Source: Euryarchaeota archaeon UBA86 (GTDB lineage Archaea > Thermoplasmatota > Poseidoniia > Poseidoniales > Thalassarchaeaceae). From it: a stretch of 64,000 nucleotides of DNA. The position numbers and the translations under genes are program-made. Shown in pieces: positions 1 to 9,075 of the stretch. Positions within the stretch are counted from its first letter, which is position 1, and the number at the start of each line of letters is the position of its first letter. The notes under the pieces were generated by a model. It was not told where the DNA came from. It ran no database searches and saw only the letters and a program-made list of their open reading frames with translations. The stretch lies in assembly GCA_002503055.1 (NCBI GenBank), contig DAQX01000008.1, positions 132,249 through 196,248 on the forward strand, in the 5' to 3' direction.

Positions 1-484
1 GGACAGTAACGACATCTGTAGTCATCATAGACGAGACCTTTTCCGAATCGTCTGAGACGAATCTAATGTCTCGATTGGTGATGATTCCTACTAGGATTCC
101 CGAGTCATCTACAACCGGGAAGCCAGAGAATCCATTCTGAGATTTCATTCGACGCAGTTCTCCAATACTGCTCTCAGGTGATACGGTGATGGGATCAAGA
201 ACTAGGCCTGACTCAAATCGCTTGACGCGGTACACCTCAGAAGCTTGGGCCTCAGCGCTCATGTTTCGATGGATGACTCCAATCCCGCCGGCCTGAGCCA
301 TGGCGATTGCCATGTCACTCTCGGTGACAGTATCCATAGCTGCGGAAATCAGTGGAATGTTGAGTTTTATTGAATTCGTTAGTCTCGAAGAAATGTCAAC
401 TTCGGCAGGTAGGACGGCTGATTCGGCCGGCATCAAAAGGACATCATCGAAGGTCAGTGCTTCCGGTATGCCTTCTTGCGCCAT
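1..484 (-). CDS. guaB: IMP dehydrogenase, N-terminal part (runs off the window)
   Basis: IMP dehydrogenase oxidises IMP to XMP with NAD+, the committed step of GMP synthesis in the cytosol. About 161 codons are present, read on the minus strand from the ATG at 484 to the window edge. The start of the catalytic barrel is clear (LTFDDVLLMP near residue 10, then PLISAAMDTVTE and GGIGVIHRNMS). The first CBS domain begins near residue 92 with PITVSPESSIGELRRM and GIITNRDIRF. The catalytic Cys loop lies beyond the window. The upstream neighbour is divergent, so the gene has its own promoter in 485-663. Family assignment is very secure; whether the full protein is intact cannot be seen. Confidence 0.95.
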   Translation of the reverse strand, partial: MAQEGIPEALTFDDVLLMPAESAVLPAEVDISSRLTNSIKLNIPLISAAMDTVTESDMAIAMAQAGGIGVIHRNMSAEAQASEVYRVKRFESGLVLDPITVSPESSIGELRRMKSQNGFSGFPVVDDSGILVGIITNRDIRFVSDDSEKVSSMMTTDVVTV

Positions 485-663
485 TAGGGATGGCCTATGG
501 CGCCTGTACTTCAACGATTCGTAAATTGATAGTTTGGAGAATATATGGGGAGAAAAATCGGAGTTTCAGATGGTGAGAAAATGAAAAGAGACAAAACCAT
601 TCCTAGAATTACGATTGGAATAGAGACAGTCTAATCCTGTGCCCCTCTGCGAGGAGCATTAGT
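485..663. promoter_or_regulatory. Intergenic region between divergent genes
   Basis: This 179-base stretch separates the divergent guaB and the membrane protein at 664. It must hold both promoters. A GAGGAG Shine-Dalgarno sequence at 651-656 precedes the ATG at 664. A/T-rich patches around 530-560 and 590-615 could hold TATA elements, but none is convincing. No RNA gene or small ORF was recognised. Confidence 0.5.
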
Positions 664-1323
664 ATGACCTTCGAAGCACCATATATTCCCGAGGAGCCTT
701 CTCCTTGGTGGTTGAAAGGACTCGCCATTTTCATGGCATTGATATCGATATTCATGCTTCTCAGTGTGGCTTCTGGAGTACTATCTCCGATGTTTGTTGA
801 CAGGTTAATTGCTGAAGATTTCGAAGAAATAGAGCCCTATCCTGAAGATGGAACCGATGAGGAGAAGGCCGAGTGGAACGAGACCAATGAATTCTGGGAT
901 GACATGGTAGAATACATGGACGAGATGATGAGGGTCATGAAGTTCCAAGCGGCACACAGCGGTATTCTTGCCATAATTGGTCTGTTTAGTGTACCGGTGC
1001 TTTGGAGAGGTGACAGGGATCTGGGAATCAAGTTGGTAGGAGTTTGGATAGGAGTGAATCTACTAGGCGGTATGGGTTTGATGTGGATGTTGACGAGAAG
1101 CGGATTATTGATGCCCGAGTTCGCTACTGGTCGAGGAGGCGAGGATTGGGGAGCTAGTGTAGAATTAATGGAAACAATCACTTTGGTTGCGAGTTGGGGT
1201 CAGATTATTTTCTGCAACATTTGCTTCCTAGGAATTTTGGGTCTTGTTGCCAACAAATCAAAACCTCCGACTAGACTGGTTTCTGCTCCTGTTTCGGATG
1301 CAACTATTCCGCCCCAATCTTGA
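664..1323 (+). CDS. Four-helix membrane protein of unknown function
   Basis: I do not recognise this 219-residue protein. It has about four hydrophobic segments, near residues 20-42, 97-115, 123-145 and 170-198. A very acidic loop rich in Asp and Glu (about residues 45-90) lies between the first two. No enzyme motif is visible. The start is supported by a GAGGAG Shine-Dalgarno sequence 7 bases upstream. It is followed after 25 bases by two YbjQ-type genes in the same direction, so the three may be co-transcribed. Confidence 0.75.
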   Translation: MTFEAPYIPEEPSPWWLKGLAIFMALISIFMLLSVASGVLSPMFVDRLIAEDFEEIEPYPEDGTDEEKAEWNETNEFWDDMVEYMDEMMRVMKFQAAHSGILAIIGLFSVPVLWRGDRDLGIKLVGVWIGVNLLGGMGLMWMLTRSGLLMPEFATGRGGEDWGASVELMETITLVASWGQIIFCNICFLGILGLVANKSKPPTRLVSAPVSDATIPPQS

Positions 1324-1348
1324 AGCATCGTTAACCGGTGCCGGATAC

Positions 1349-1684
1349 ATGGAACAGATGGTGCAAGGCATACTTGTCGTCAATACTGAAACAATACCTG
1401 GCATGATGATTACAGAAACTCTTGGAGTCGTAAGTGGTTCCACGGTTAGGGCTAAGAATTTGGGCAGAGATATCACTCAGGGCCTTAGGAACATCATGGG
1501 TGGTGAACTTGTGAAATACACGGAACTGCTTGAGGAGTCTCGTCAAGAGGCAATTGGAAGAATGGTTGCTGAGGCCATGAGCAGAGGGGCGACTGCAATA
1601 GTGAATGTTCGATTTGCTACTTCAGCAGTAACAGCAGGCGCAGCGGAATTGTTTGCCTACGGAACTGCCGTCAAGGCCGAGTAA
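1349..1684 (+). CDS. YbjQ/UPF0145 family protein
   Basis: A 111-residue member of the YbjQ (UPF0145) family, small soluble proteins thought to form ring-like oligomers; the biochemical role is not established. Family features are the ILVVNTETIPG start, GVVSGSTVRAKN, a helix with REAIGRMVAEA, and the closing ATAIVNVRFAT and AYGTAVKAE. The frame is open upstream to 1244, but homology begins at the ATG at 1349 (or 1358). The next gene starts 13 bases after the stop and encodes a diverged paralogue with a membrane anchor, so the pair probably works together. Confidence 0.88.
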   Translation: MEQMVQGILVVNTETIPGMMITETLGVVSGSTVRAKNLGRDITQGLRNIMGGELVKYTELLEESRQEAIGRMVAEAMSRGATAIVNVRFATSAVTAGAAELFAYGTAVKAE

Positions 1685-1697
1685 GGAGGCTGTTTCT

Positions 1698-2231
1698 ATG
1701 GCAGACCCGCCGATTGTTGTACTCGTACTGTCGGTCTGCATATTGCCTTTTTTGCTACTAGCTATCTTCGGAATTCTGTGGTCAGTGGCATATCCAGCCA
1801 TGCTCATCTATGCTGTCTTGTTTAGTGGTCAGAAATTGAATGAGCAGATTGAAGATACAACATCAAGAGAGGTGTCATTGCGTGAATCATTGGGTCGCGA
1901 TCCTCTAACTACGGTCGATGGTGGCTATCGAACTGACATCACTGACTGCGGAGTAGTTTGGGCAGGGGTTGTCTTTGGCCCAAGTCACTGGCACTTACTA
2001 ATTGGTAAAATCAACAATCTAATTGGTGGTTCAATTGATATCTTCCAAAAAGTGGTTTCTGCAGGTAGGGCAGAGGCTATGCAAAGACTTCGGGAGAATG
2101 CTGTCGCCAGTGGATGGGACGATGTGATTAATGTGAGGATAGATACTTCTGATATGGCTCCACAAGGTTCGCAATCCAAGGTTAAGGCAGTCGAAGTCTT
2201 CGCCTACGGAACTGGTGTGAAATACGGCTAG
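1698..2231 (+). CDS. Membrane-anchored YbjQ-like protein
   Basis: A 177-residue protein with an N-terminal hydrophobic stretch (about residues 6-42, probably one or two membrane helices) joined to a YbjQ-like domain. The C-terminal half repeats the family pattern: an AEAMQRLRENAVASGWD helix, VINVRIDTSD and VFAYGTGVKYG. The ATG at 1698 is chosen over an upstream in-frame ATG at 1653 because AAGGAGG lies at 1683-1689. This looks like a duplication of the preceding soluble gene that acquired a membrane anchor. Its stop overlaps the end of the convergent peptidase gene by 4 bases. Function unknown. Confidence 0.8.
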   Translation: MADPPIVVLVLSVCILPFLLLAIFGILWSVAYPAMLIYAVLFSGQKLNEQIEDTTSREVSLRESLGRDPLTTVDGGYRTDITDCGVVWAGVVFGPSHWHLLIGKINNLIGGSIDIFQKVVSAGRAEAMQRLRENAVASGWDDVINVRIDTSDMAPQGSQSKVKAVEVFAYGTGVKYG

Positions 2232-3712
2232 GACTCATTGTATATTGGAGTTTGATCCAGATACATTGCGAGATTGAATAGCCACCAAGAAATCAAGTCG
2301 AATGACTCAACTAGATTCTGCACTCCAGTACCGTTGTCTGTCACCATCATGTCAATCATCGTCTCCAGGGTGTCACAAGGGCCATGATAGCAATCTGAGC
2401 CTCCTGTGAGCGAACCGAAATCCATCGAGACCACTCCGAGTTGGTCTGCTATCCTCTCGTAGTCGCTCCTGCCTCTCTGAGACTCGTGTACGGAGATAGA
2501 GAGTCTCTTCTGATCACTAGAGTCGACATCCTTCATCGAAGCGTAGCCTTCAGTATGGTAAATTTCTCTGCCGAGACGAAGTGCCTCGGCGATGTCGTTG
2601 TTGTTGGATCCTATCCATTCCGTCAGCCTAACCATTGGCCACTGCTCATTGATCTGATTGTCAGTCTCTGGAATGATGTCGACTACTAGGGTGTAGTAGC
2701 CGGGCCAGTTGGTACCTACTGCGTCAGCGTTCAGATAGTTAGAGAGAGTGACTCCTGCGGGGATATTGTCAATCCATCTGTCGACACCGTCATAGCCGTT
2801 CTCCTCGTTGGACCAAAAGCACGCTACGATTGTTCTGCGATGGTCGAACTGAGCTAGTCCTCTAGCTGCCTCTAGAACTAGGGCGACTCCGGCTCCATTG
2901 TCATGCGCACCGATTTGTGAGCCCCCTCCGGGCGGACTTCCTGGCTCGGCGATGTCAAGGTGTGCCCCCAAAACCAACCATTCGTCTGGGAACATCGTAC
3001 CCTCCTTGTAGCCGCAGACATTTACTGCGTAGGAGAAGTCGGATATCCAATATCTGTGAACCTGTGCGTCATAACCCATCCCCTGCAATTCTCCCTGCAT
3101 GAAATTTGCAGCCCTCATGTATGTTGGGTCATTGAGAGTAAAGGGGCCCCAGCGATGATTGTATCCCGTCTCAGGATCAGCGAATGTCTCCAGCCACTCG
3201 AACACATTGAGTCCGCTGATCAAACCCGTGCTGTGTAACGCTCCATTTTCAACCGTATAAGCAGAATCGTTCTCTCTCACGACTGGGTGTTCGATGAAGG
3301 TGTAAGGTGACTGTTCGAACTCACTCGAATGGAACCACTCGTGCCAACTCTGATTGGTAGCGCGTAGCGACCATTCTTCGCGGCCTAGTGCCCCTAGGAG
3401 GAAGTATGTCGAATTGATGTTTGATGGTGCCAGCATCTCGATGCTGAGCGTACCGGCACCATCGAAGTCGAGGGTTGTGCCATTGACTACATACCCTGAC
3501 TCGGGATCCAATACCAGATAGGGTACATGGACGCTCATCGAACTGGAAGTGCTGAACTCTACAGCCTGAAATTGCGCACCCACTAGAATGTCAGGAGTAA
3601 TCATCAGATCTGTGGATACGATAAGCTCCTCATCTACTTCGGGAGAGAAGCATCCGGTGATTGAGGTGGTTAGTAGCACGAGGGTGAGACATGCCGCAAT
3701 CACACGGGTCAT
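2228..3712 (-). CDS. Secreted M28-family zinc metallopeptidase, probable lipoprotein
   Basis: A 494-residue exported aminopeptidase-like protein. The N-terminus is a signal peptide ending in a lipobox-like SITGC, which would place a lipidated Cys21 outside the cytoplasmic membrane. The M28 co-catalytic zinc site is visible in order: GAHLD (His), GAHDNGAG (bridging Asp), WSNEEN (general base and ligand Glu), LNADAVG (Asp) and DCYHGPCD (His). The family removes N-terminal residues from peptides, which fits a role in feeding on extracellular peptides. The longer ORF to 3826 is rejected because the signal peptide starts at Met 3712. It is divergent from TYW1. Confidence 0.9.
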   Translation of the reverse strand: MTRVIAACLTLVLLTTSITGCFSPEVDEELIVSTDLMITPDILVGAQFQAVEFSTSSSMSVHVPYLVLDPESGYVVNGTTLDFDGAGTLSIEMLAPSNINSTYFLLGALGREEWSLRATNQSWHEWFHSSEFEQSPYTFIEHPVVRENDSAYTVENGALHSTGLISGLNVFEWLETFADPETGYNHRWGPFTLNDPTYMRAANFMQGELQGMGYDAQVHRYWISDFSYAVNVCGYKEGTMFPDEWLVLGAHLDIAEPGSPPGGGSQIGAHDNGAGVALVLEAARGLAQFDHRRTIVACFWSNEENGYDGVDRWIDNIPAGVTLSNYLNADAVGTNWPGYYTLVVDIIPETDNQINEQWPMVRLTEWIGSNNNDIAEALRLGREIYHTEGYASMKDVDSSDQKRLSISVHESQRGRSDYERIADQLGVVSMDFGSLTGGSDCYHGPCDTLETMIDMMVTDNGTGVQNLVESFDLISWWLFNLAMYLDQTPIYNES

Positions 3713-3803
3713 CGTGTCGGATTGGTGTTGACAGTATATCATTTCAGTCGAACAAGGCAGTTTGAAGACAGGATGGCCCCACGCACGCTCTGAGAGGGAG
3801 CAT

Positions 3804-4820
3804 ATGCAAAGTCCAATCACTCGCATCGAGCCGAAAATTGCATCTCGGCTCTCTAAGCAGAAGTATCACCTCGTAGGCGAGCACGGTGGAGTCAAAGTTT
3901 GCCACTGGACTAAGCAGAGTCTGATTGCCGATCGATCCTGCTACAAGGGCACATTCTACGGGATTGAGAGTCATGGTTGTATGCAGATGGCACCTAATGT
4001 CGATACCTGCAACCTAGCCTGTACTTACTGCTGGAGAGAGCCTCACTCCGATACTCTACACAAGATTGATGATGATCCGTACGAGCTGTATCTGGAGTCT
4101 GTTCGTGCTCAAAGAAGGCTATTGACTGGTTTTGGTGGCAACCCCAAAGCAGACAGGGAAAAATGGCTTGAAGCTCAGAACCCCAAGCATGTAGCAATTT
4201 CTCTCAATGGCGAACCTACTCTTTACTCGCGACTAGGTGAGTTCCTCGACATCTGCCACCAGCATGGAACCTCAACCTTCCTAGTTACCAATGGGAGTCT
4301 GCCCAAGGTCATTGAGAATCTCGATCCACTGCCGACTCAGCTGTATGTGAGCGTTGATGCTCCGAATAAGGAGGTCTTCGATAGGCTGTGTAAACCCAAG
4401 TTCGACCAAGCTGCATTCCACAAACTTGAGCAGACTCTAGAGTTGCTTCCAAGCCTAGATACTAGGACAGTATGTAGACACACACTAATCAAACACGAGT
4501 CACTTGGTCATCACGAAGATTACGCTCGCTTGGATAACCTTGCAGATCCTGACTTCATAGAGGCTAAGGGATACGTATACGTAGGCAACAGCCGAAACAA
4601 TCTGACTATCGAAAACATGCCTAGTCACGATGATGTGATGGGTTTCTCGCAGCGTTTGGCACCGCTTGTCGGTAGAGAGATTTTGTCCGAAAGAAGAGAG
4701 AGCAGAGTGGCTCTGATTGGTAAAGAAATGATTCCAATCACTCTACCCGAGAAGGTTAGAGAGTTGCCGGCAGACCTGGGAATTGCCAAGCCGCAGAATC
4801 TAGTTTTGCCTCAGGCCTAA
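3804..4820 (+). CDS. taw1: tRNA 4-demethylwyosine synthase (TYW1/Taw1), radical SAM
   Basis: This enzyme condenses N1-methylguanosine-37 of tRNA-Phe with pyruvate to form the tricyclic base imG-14, the first wyosine step. The radical SAM cluster motif is Cys69-x3-Cys73-x2-Cys76 (CNLACTYCW). Cys33, Cys46 and Cys59, spaced exactly Cx12Cx12C, match the second cluster known in archaeal TYW1. SLNGEPTLY and VSVDAPNKE are also family-typical. The ATG at 3804 is preferred over 3762 because a GAGGGAG sequence lies just upstream and homology starts here. Length (338) is normal. Stop codons of this gene and the convergent ABC ATPase overlap. Confidence 0.93.
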   Translation: MQSPITRIEPKIASRLSKQKYHLVGEHGGVKVCHWTKQSLIADRSCYKGTFYGIESHGCMQMAPNVDTCNLACTYCWREPHSDTLHKIDDDPYELYLESVRAQRRLLTGFGGNPKADREKWLEAQNPKHVAISLNGEPTLYSRLGEFLDICHQHGTSTFLVTNGSLPKVIENLDPLPTQLYVSVDAPNKEVFDRLCKPKFDQAAFHKLEQTLELLPSLDTRTVCRHTLIKHESLGHHEDYARLDNLADPDFIEAKGYVYVGNSRNNLTIENMPSHDDVMGFSQRLAPLVGREILSERRESRVALIGKEMIPITLPEKVRELPADLGIAKPQNLVLPQA

Positions 4821-5806
4821 ACCATAGGACGACTCGAGCCGCACTCAGGGCAGAGTTGCTCCTCACTGTCACCGTAATCATGGAAGCAGGCAGGACATGT
4901 TGCCGCGAGAGTCAACTCTGTTTTACCATCGATGTCTATCCTTTCTTCTGAGACTCTCTCTAGGTTTAGCGAGTCGCGTACGATATCTGGAATTTCGAAT
5001 CTACCAGGTCCACCAATCTGCGTGAGAATGTCAGGAGGTAGCGTTACTGTTCCAGTATCGTCGATAATCAACTCGCGGCTGCCAGATAAATCGGAGATAT
5101 CCACATCTGTGCCATGCTGTGCAACGAAGCGACCGTCTCTGAGTTCAAGTGAACGTTCACAGAAAGCAGCAACATCTCTATTGTGAGTAACCAAGAAGAA
5201 TGCCACATCTTCTTCCTTGTGAAGTGTATCGAATAGCTCTAGTACCTCTCTGCTGGTAATCGGGTCTAGAGCCCCTGTTGGCTCATCGGCGAGAATTAGT
5301 TTGGGCTCTGTGATTAGGGCCCGGGCAATAGCAACCCTCTGCTGCTCACCCCCAGAAAGTTCCTCTGGCATTCCACGAGATCGCTCGCCCATACCAAGAC
5401 GATCAAGCAATTCCTGTGCCTTTGCTCTGGCCTCTCTCGGCAGAACGCCCTGATGGCGTAGTGGCTGTGCAACATTGTCCAAGGCGTTTAGATGAGGGAG
5501 TAGATTAGAGTCTTGGAAGATAAACGAGACTGTCTTCTGGCGTAGATCTACCAACTCCTTTCCAGTCAGTCTAGTCATTCTACTGCCTGCAAGTTCAACC
5601 CCTCCTGCTGAAGGCTTCATCAGCCCACCTAGGCACTTCAGAAGAGTTGACTTGCCGGAACCCGAAGGGCCAATCACTGCAACTGCTTCACCCTCATAGA
5701 CAGTCACATGTAGGCCCCTAAGCGCAACTACATTGCCATCTTCAGCTCCCGACTCATAGACATGATAGAGTCCGTCAGATTTGAGAATCTCTGATCTCTC
5801 TTCCAT
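4817..5806 (-). CDS. ABC transporter ATPase with C-terminal zinc ribbon
   Basis: A MacB/LolD-type nucleotide-binding subunit of 329 residues. Walker A is GPSGSGKST (46-54), followed by LSGGEQQRVAIARAL, LILADEPTGALD and the switch His in FLVTHNRD. The usual domain ends near residue 225. The extra about 100 residues end in a zinc ribbon with Cys304, Cys307, Cys319 and Cys322, uncommon for this family. It starts 2 bases after the permease stop, with GGGG(G)AG upstream as Shine-Dalgarno sequence, so it is the last gene of the operon ATPase-permease-ATPase. It probably powers the same permease as the other ATPase, in lipoprotein or peptide export or cell-envelope remodelling; the substrate is unknown. 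Confidence 0.9.
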   Translation of the reverse strand: MEERSEILKSDGLYHVYESGAEDGNVVALRGLHVTVYEGEAVAVIGPSGSGKSTLLKCLGGLMKPSAGGVELAGSRMTRLTGKELVDLRQKTVSFIFQDSNLLPHLNALDNVAQPLRHQGVLPREARAKAQELLDRLGMGERSRGMPEELSGGEQQRVAIARALITEPKLILADEPTGALDPITSREVLELFDTLHKEEDVAFFLVTHNRDVAAFCERSLELRDGRFVAQHGTDVDISDLSGSRELIIDDTGTVTLPPDILTQIGGPGRFEIPDIVRDSLNLERVSEERIDIDGKTELTLAATCPACFHDYGDSEEQLCPECGSSRPMV

Positions 5807-5808
5807 CT

Positions 5809-8800
5809 TTACTCCCCCTTCAGTACAACTGCCAAATCAGCCTGTAGAGCCTTGCGTGTGGTGTAAATCAATGCAACCAGAACAGCTACCAGTACTGATG
5901 CATTGACAAGTGCGAGATCGAACCATGGCCATACAAGATCCCTGTCAATAGGAGCGCTCTGTCCAAGGAATATCTGGAAGATATATCCGAATACACCGAA
6001 GAAACCGTTGAATGATTCTGCGATAGCTAGGCCAAGGAACACTCCGAGAGCCATACTAACAGTTAGAATTGATAGAATCTCAAACAGAACAAGTCGTGTT
6101 ACTTGGTTCGGGCTTGCTCCGATTGCCTGTAAAATTGCTAGTTCTCTCTTCCTCTGGGTCAGGACTAGGGATAGGAATACGAAAGCAGAAGCGACAGAAG
6201 CTAGTGAAGCGACGATGAACTGTAGACTGAGTAGTCCAGGTGTTCCAAATATCAGTCCACCATTACGCTCGTTCTCTCGATGTGCAGTAGACCAGTCTTG
6301 GGCAGCACTGATTCCATTGCCATTGGTAATCTCTGCATTTACTGCCCGGAGAGCATCAGCACAGTCTCCGTCAGTCTGATCACACAATTCGAAGAACCAT
6401 CTTGTAGATGTGTAGGCGTCTGCAGTGGCATTACCAACTAATTGTCTGTATGTAGACTCGCCAATCACAATGGCCTGTTCCGCTTCGGTAGATGATAGTC
6501 CAGGGACCCACTGATGGCGGCCCTGATATTGGATTGCTGACTCAGTAACTGTAGTAGTGATGATGAACTCAAAGTCTGCCCCTATTTCGAAGTCGTACTC
6601 TGTGTATTCAATTGTCTGAGTATTTCCTACTTCAAGATCCTTGAACACATCTACAGCTGCAGAACCAGCTGTGAATGAACCGCTTGACCACTCAGAGACA
6701 ACTGCATCGATGTCATCCCCAGGGATTGTCTGGGTGTCCCAGATTAGAGTATCCTCATGTCCATCAAATAGTACCCATGTCCTGACTAGAGAGTTCTGAC
6801 TCTTCGGATTAGTAAAGATGTCAGCAACCGAGGTCATAGAAGAAATATCAGTGATATCGCTATCTCCCGATCTTTGGATTGCTAGCATCAGCTCATTTCT
6901 GGCTTGCTGCTCAGTTACTGGAGAATCAAACTGGACTTGTAGGTCCGATCCTGTCTGAGCTGATGTTGTGCGCTCGTCAACGATGGTCCCAGTGTATCCC
7001 TGCACTGCAGCAAGAGTAACTATCGACAGTGTTAGCAGCATAATTACTGCCAATCGATTGACGGACTCTGAAGATCCTGAACCTCTCAGACCCCTTCTGA
7101 TATCTGATACCGCGGGAGACCACGATAGCAAAGCGGTAAGAATTCGTGGGCCTGCAGCTCCAATCCTTCCCAGAACTAATGCTCCTCCTATCCATAGGAA
7201 GAAGGGCCCTAGGAGGAACAGTAAGGCTTCAACAATGAAGTTTGAAATTAGGCCCTCGGATCCTATTGAGCCCCATCCTCCATTACCTTCGATCCAGCTC
7301 TCGGCATAGGCTAGAAGTCCGATACCGAAAGATAGGAAATGCAGCAAAGTTCTGGGTTCTCTTGTCTCGGCTACCTTTCTTACTCCTTCATCGATCTCGA
7401 TTCTGAGGAAATCTCTAGTTCTGGTTCTACCGAACAGAAGTGATAAACCGACGGTAAGCAAGATGATTACGATAGTAGTAACCAGACTCAGGGTCGGATT
7501 GATGTCTATCCCGCCCGATCTGAAAGACATGAATCCGACAGCATCGAGAACCAAGGGTACAGAAATTAGTGCGAGAGAATATCCAGCAAACCAAGCGAAC
7601 ATGCTGGTGACTGCCAACTCGAGCATTATCATGCCAGTAAGTGTACCTTCTGTGCCGCCGATTACACGGTGGATGGAAATCTCTCTCTTGCGCTGTTCTA
7701 ATGATAAAACTAGACCGTAAATCAGAACTGAGAATGAGAGAACAACAATAGGAATCATCAGGATGTAATCGAAAATCTGTATGATTCCAAGGAATATGTT
7801 GAGGAAGGTGATGGTTCCCGAAATTAGGTCGTTGTACTCGACTAGAATACCAAAGCTGGTGTAGTTTCCTGCTTCCATCTGTTCCTTGAGGTTGTCTAGC
7901 CACTTAGTCGCGTCAGCAGTAGATGTGGTTGGTAACTGGCTTCTGTCTACAGCCAAACCGAGGTAACCGTGGTCGTTGTCCATCAGTATGGTCTTCTGCT
8001 CTTCACTGAGGACTGCATCTGTAACCATCAATGGATTGAACAACAAGGTAGGATTTCCTGCACCTCCTTCCTGATATACTGCAGCGATGGTTAGATTTCG
8101 AACTGTCATGGTGACCCGGCAGAACTTGTATGCTCTCTCTCCAGCACTCCATGTGTATTCCTCACCTTGACAATCCTCGAAGTCATCATTGAGATTGACT
8201 CCTGTAAGATATCCAGTGATGTAAGTGAAATTGAGTTCAGATATTGTGTCATTGACACCCACTCCTGCGCTAGAAGCAATCTGAGAGGGTAGAACGATTG
8301 ATCGATTAGCAGCAGCGTCTGCTGCACTAGCCGGCCAACTACCATAGATTATCCTAGAGTCCTGTCCTCTGACTGAATGTCGTTCCCCTAACTCGCCATC
8401 CCAGATTCCGTCACCATAGAAGCGAATTGTTCTGTCACCGTTGATTGGAGGTCCTGATGATAATGCCTCGGGATAATCCCAACTTACATTTTCCCAATTC
8501 CCAGTAGGTCCAGAGGCTTCGATAACATTGAGAGGTTGTGGAACGATGAAATCCTCATCGAAGAAACCGTCAACCCTAACTCCTTGACGTCCGAAAACAA
8601 GTCCACAATCAGAGAATGCATCCATCTGTACAAACTCATCGCATAATGATTCCCAAAGCGCTGAGTCGTTTGTTCGTCCCTCAGCATCCTCTCCCGGGCC
8701 CTCAGAGAAGTCGACCTTAGCGTCGAATATTTCCTCTTGCAGTGAATATTGTAGGAATGCTTGAGACAGACCCACTCCGTATGCAAGTACAGTAGAAATT

Positions 8801-9075
8801 ACCAACGAGGCTAGGAAGACCCCTGCGAATACAGCGAGGACGCGTTCTCTGCTTCGCCACGAGCTCTTTGCTGCCATGACCAAATTATCAGGTAATGACA
8901 TCAGTCGTGTTTTCATTGGGAGGTTGTCAACTCTCTCTATTTTCCCGCCACTTATGTCAATATTGAACAGCAAGAGGACACTGGAAATTAGTCTGAACGG
9001 CAAGGAGAGAATTAACTGGAACAATTCCAGAAGTGCCAGAAGCGTTCGACGCCTCCTTCGGCCCAGAAAACTCAT
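5809..9075 (-). CDS. Very large FtsX/MacB-type ABC permease
   Basis: A 1088-residue permease with a duplicated FtsX/MacB architecture. A first helix near residues 78-103 (RVLAVFAGVFLASLVIS) precedes a large extracytoplasmic domain. A first FtsX core follows (helix, then LSLEQRKREISIHRVIGG, then helices). After a second N-terminal-like helix and outer domain comes a last FtsX core with LTQRKRELAILQAIGAS and three helices. The QRKRE-AI-GA motif is the coupling helix that contacts ATPases in this family. MacB subunits are normally about 650 residues with one core, so this looks like a fused dimer. It overlaps the upstream ATPase by ATGA. Confidence 0.9.
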   Translation of the reverse strand: MSFLGRRRRRTLLALLELFQLILSLPFRLISSVLLLFNIDISGGKIERVDNLPMKTRLMSLPDNLVMAAKSSWRSRERVLAVFAGVFLASLVISTVLAYGVGLSQAFLQYSLQEEIFDAKVDFSEGPGEDAEGRTNDSALWESLCDEFVQMDAFSDCGLVFGRQGVRVDGFFDEDFIVPQPLNVIEASGPTGNWENVSWDYPEALSSGPPINGDRTIRFYGDGIWDGELGERHSVRGQDSRIIYGSWPASAADAAANRSIVLPSQIASSAGVGVNDTISELNFTYITGYLTGVNLNDDFEDCQGEEYTWSAGERAYKFCRVTMTVRNLTIAAVYQEGGAGNPTLLFNPLMVTDAVLSEEQKTILMDNDHGYLGLAVDRSQLPTTSTADATKWLDNLKEQMEAGNYTSFGILVEYNDLISGTITFLNIFLGIIQIFDYILMIPIVVLSFSVLIYGLVLSLEQRKREISIHRVIGGTEGTLTGMIMLELAVTSMFAWFAGYSLALISVPLVLDAVGFMSFRSGGIDINPTLSLVTTIVIILLTVGLSLLFGRTRTRDFLRIEIDEGVRKVAETREPRTLLHFLSFGIGLLAYAESWIEGNGGWGSIGSEGLISNFIVEALLFLLGPFFLWIGGALVLGRIGAAGPRILTALLSWSPAVSDIRRGLRGSGSSESVNRLAVIMLLTLSIVTLAAVQGYTGTIVDERTTSAQTGSDLQVQFDSPVTEQQARNELMLAIQRSGDSDITDISSMTSVADIFTNPKSQNSLVRTWVLFDGHEDTLIWDTQTIPGDDIDAVVSEWSSGSFTAGSAAVDVFKDLEVGNTQTIEYTEYDFEIGADFEFIITTTVTESAIQYQGRHQWVPGLSSTEAEQAIVIGESTYRQLVGNATADAYTSTRWFFELCDQTDGDCADALRAVNAEITNGNGISAAQDWSTAHRENERNGGLIFGTPGLLSLQFIVASLASVASAFVFLSLVLTQRKRELAILQAIGASPNQVTRLVLFEILSILTVSMALGVFLGLAIAESFNGFFGVFGYIFQIFLGQSAPIDRDLVWPWFDLALVNASVLVAVLVALIYTTRKALQADLAVVLKGE

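Noticed and set aside
5903..8345. Several 80-160 residue frames within the ABC permease gene
   Set aside because: All lie inside an intact 1088-residue frame with recognised FtsX cores and have no supporting starts.
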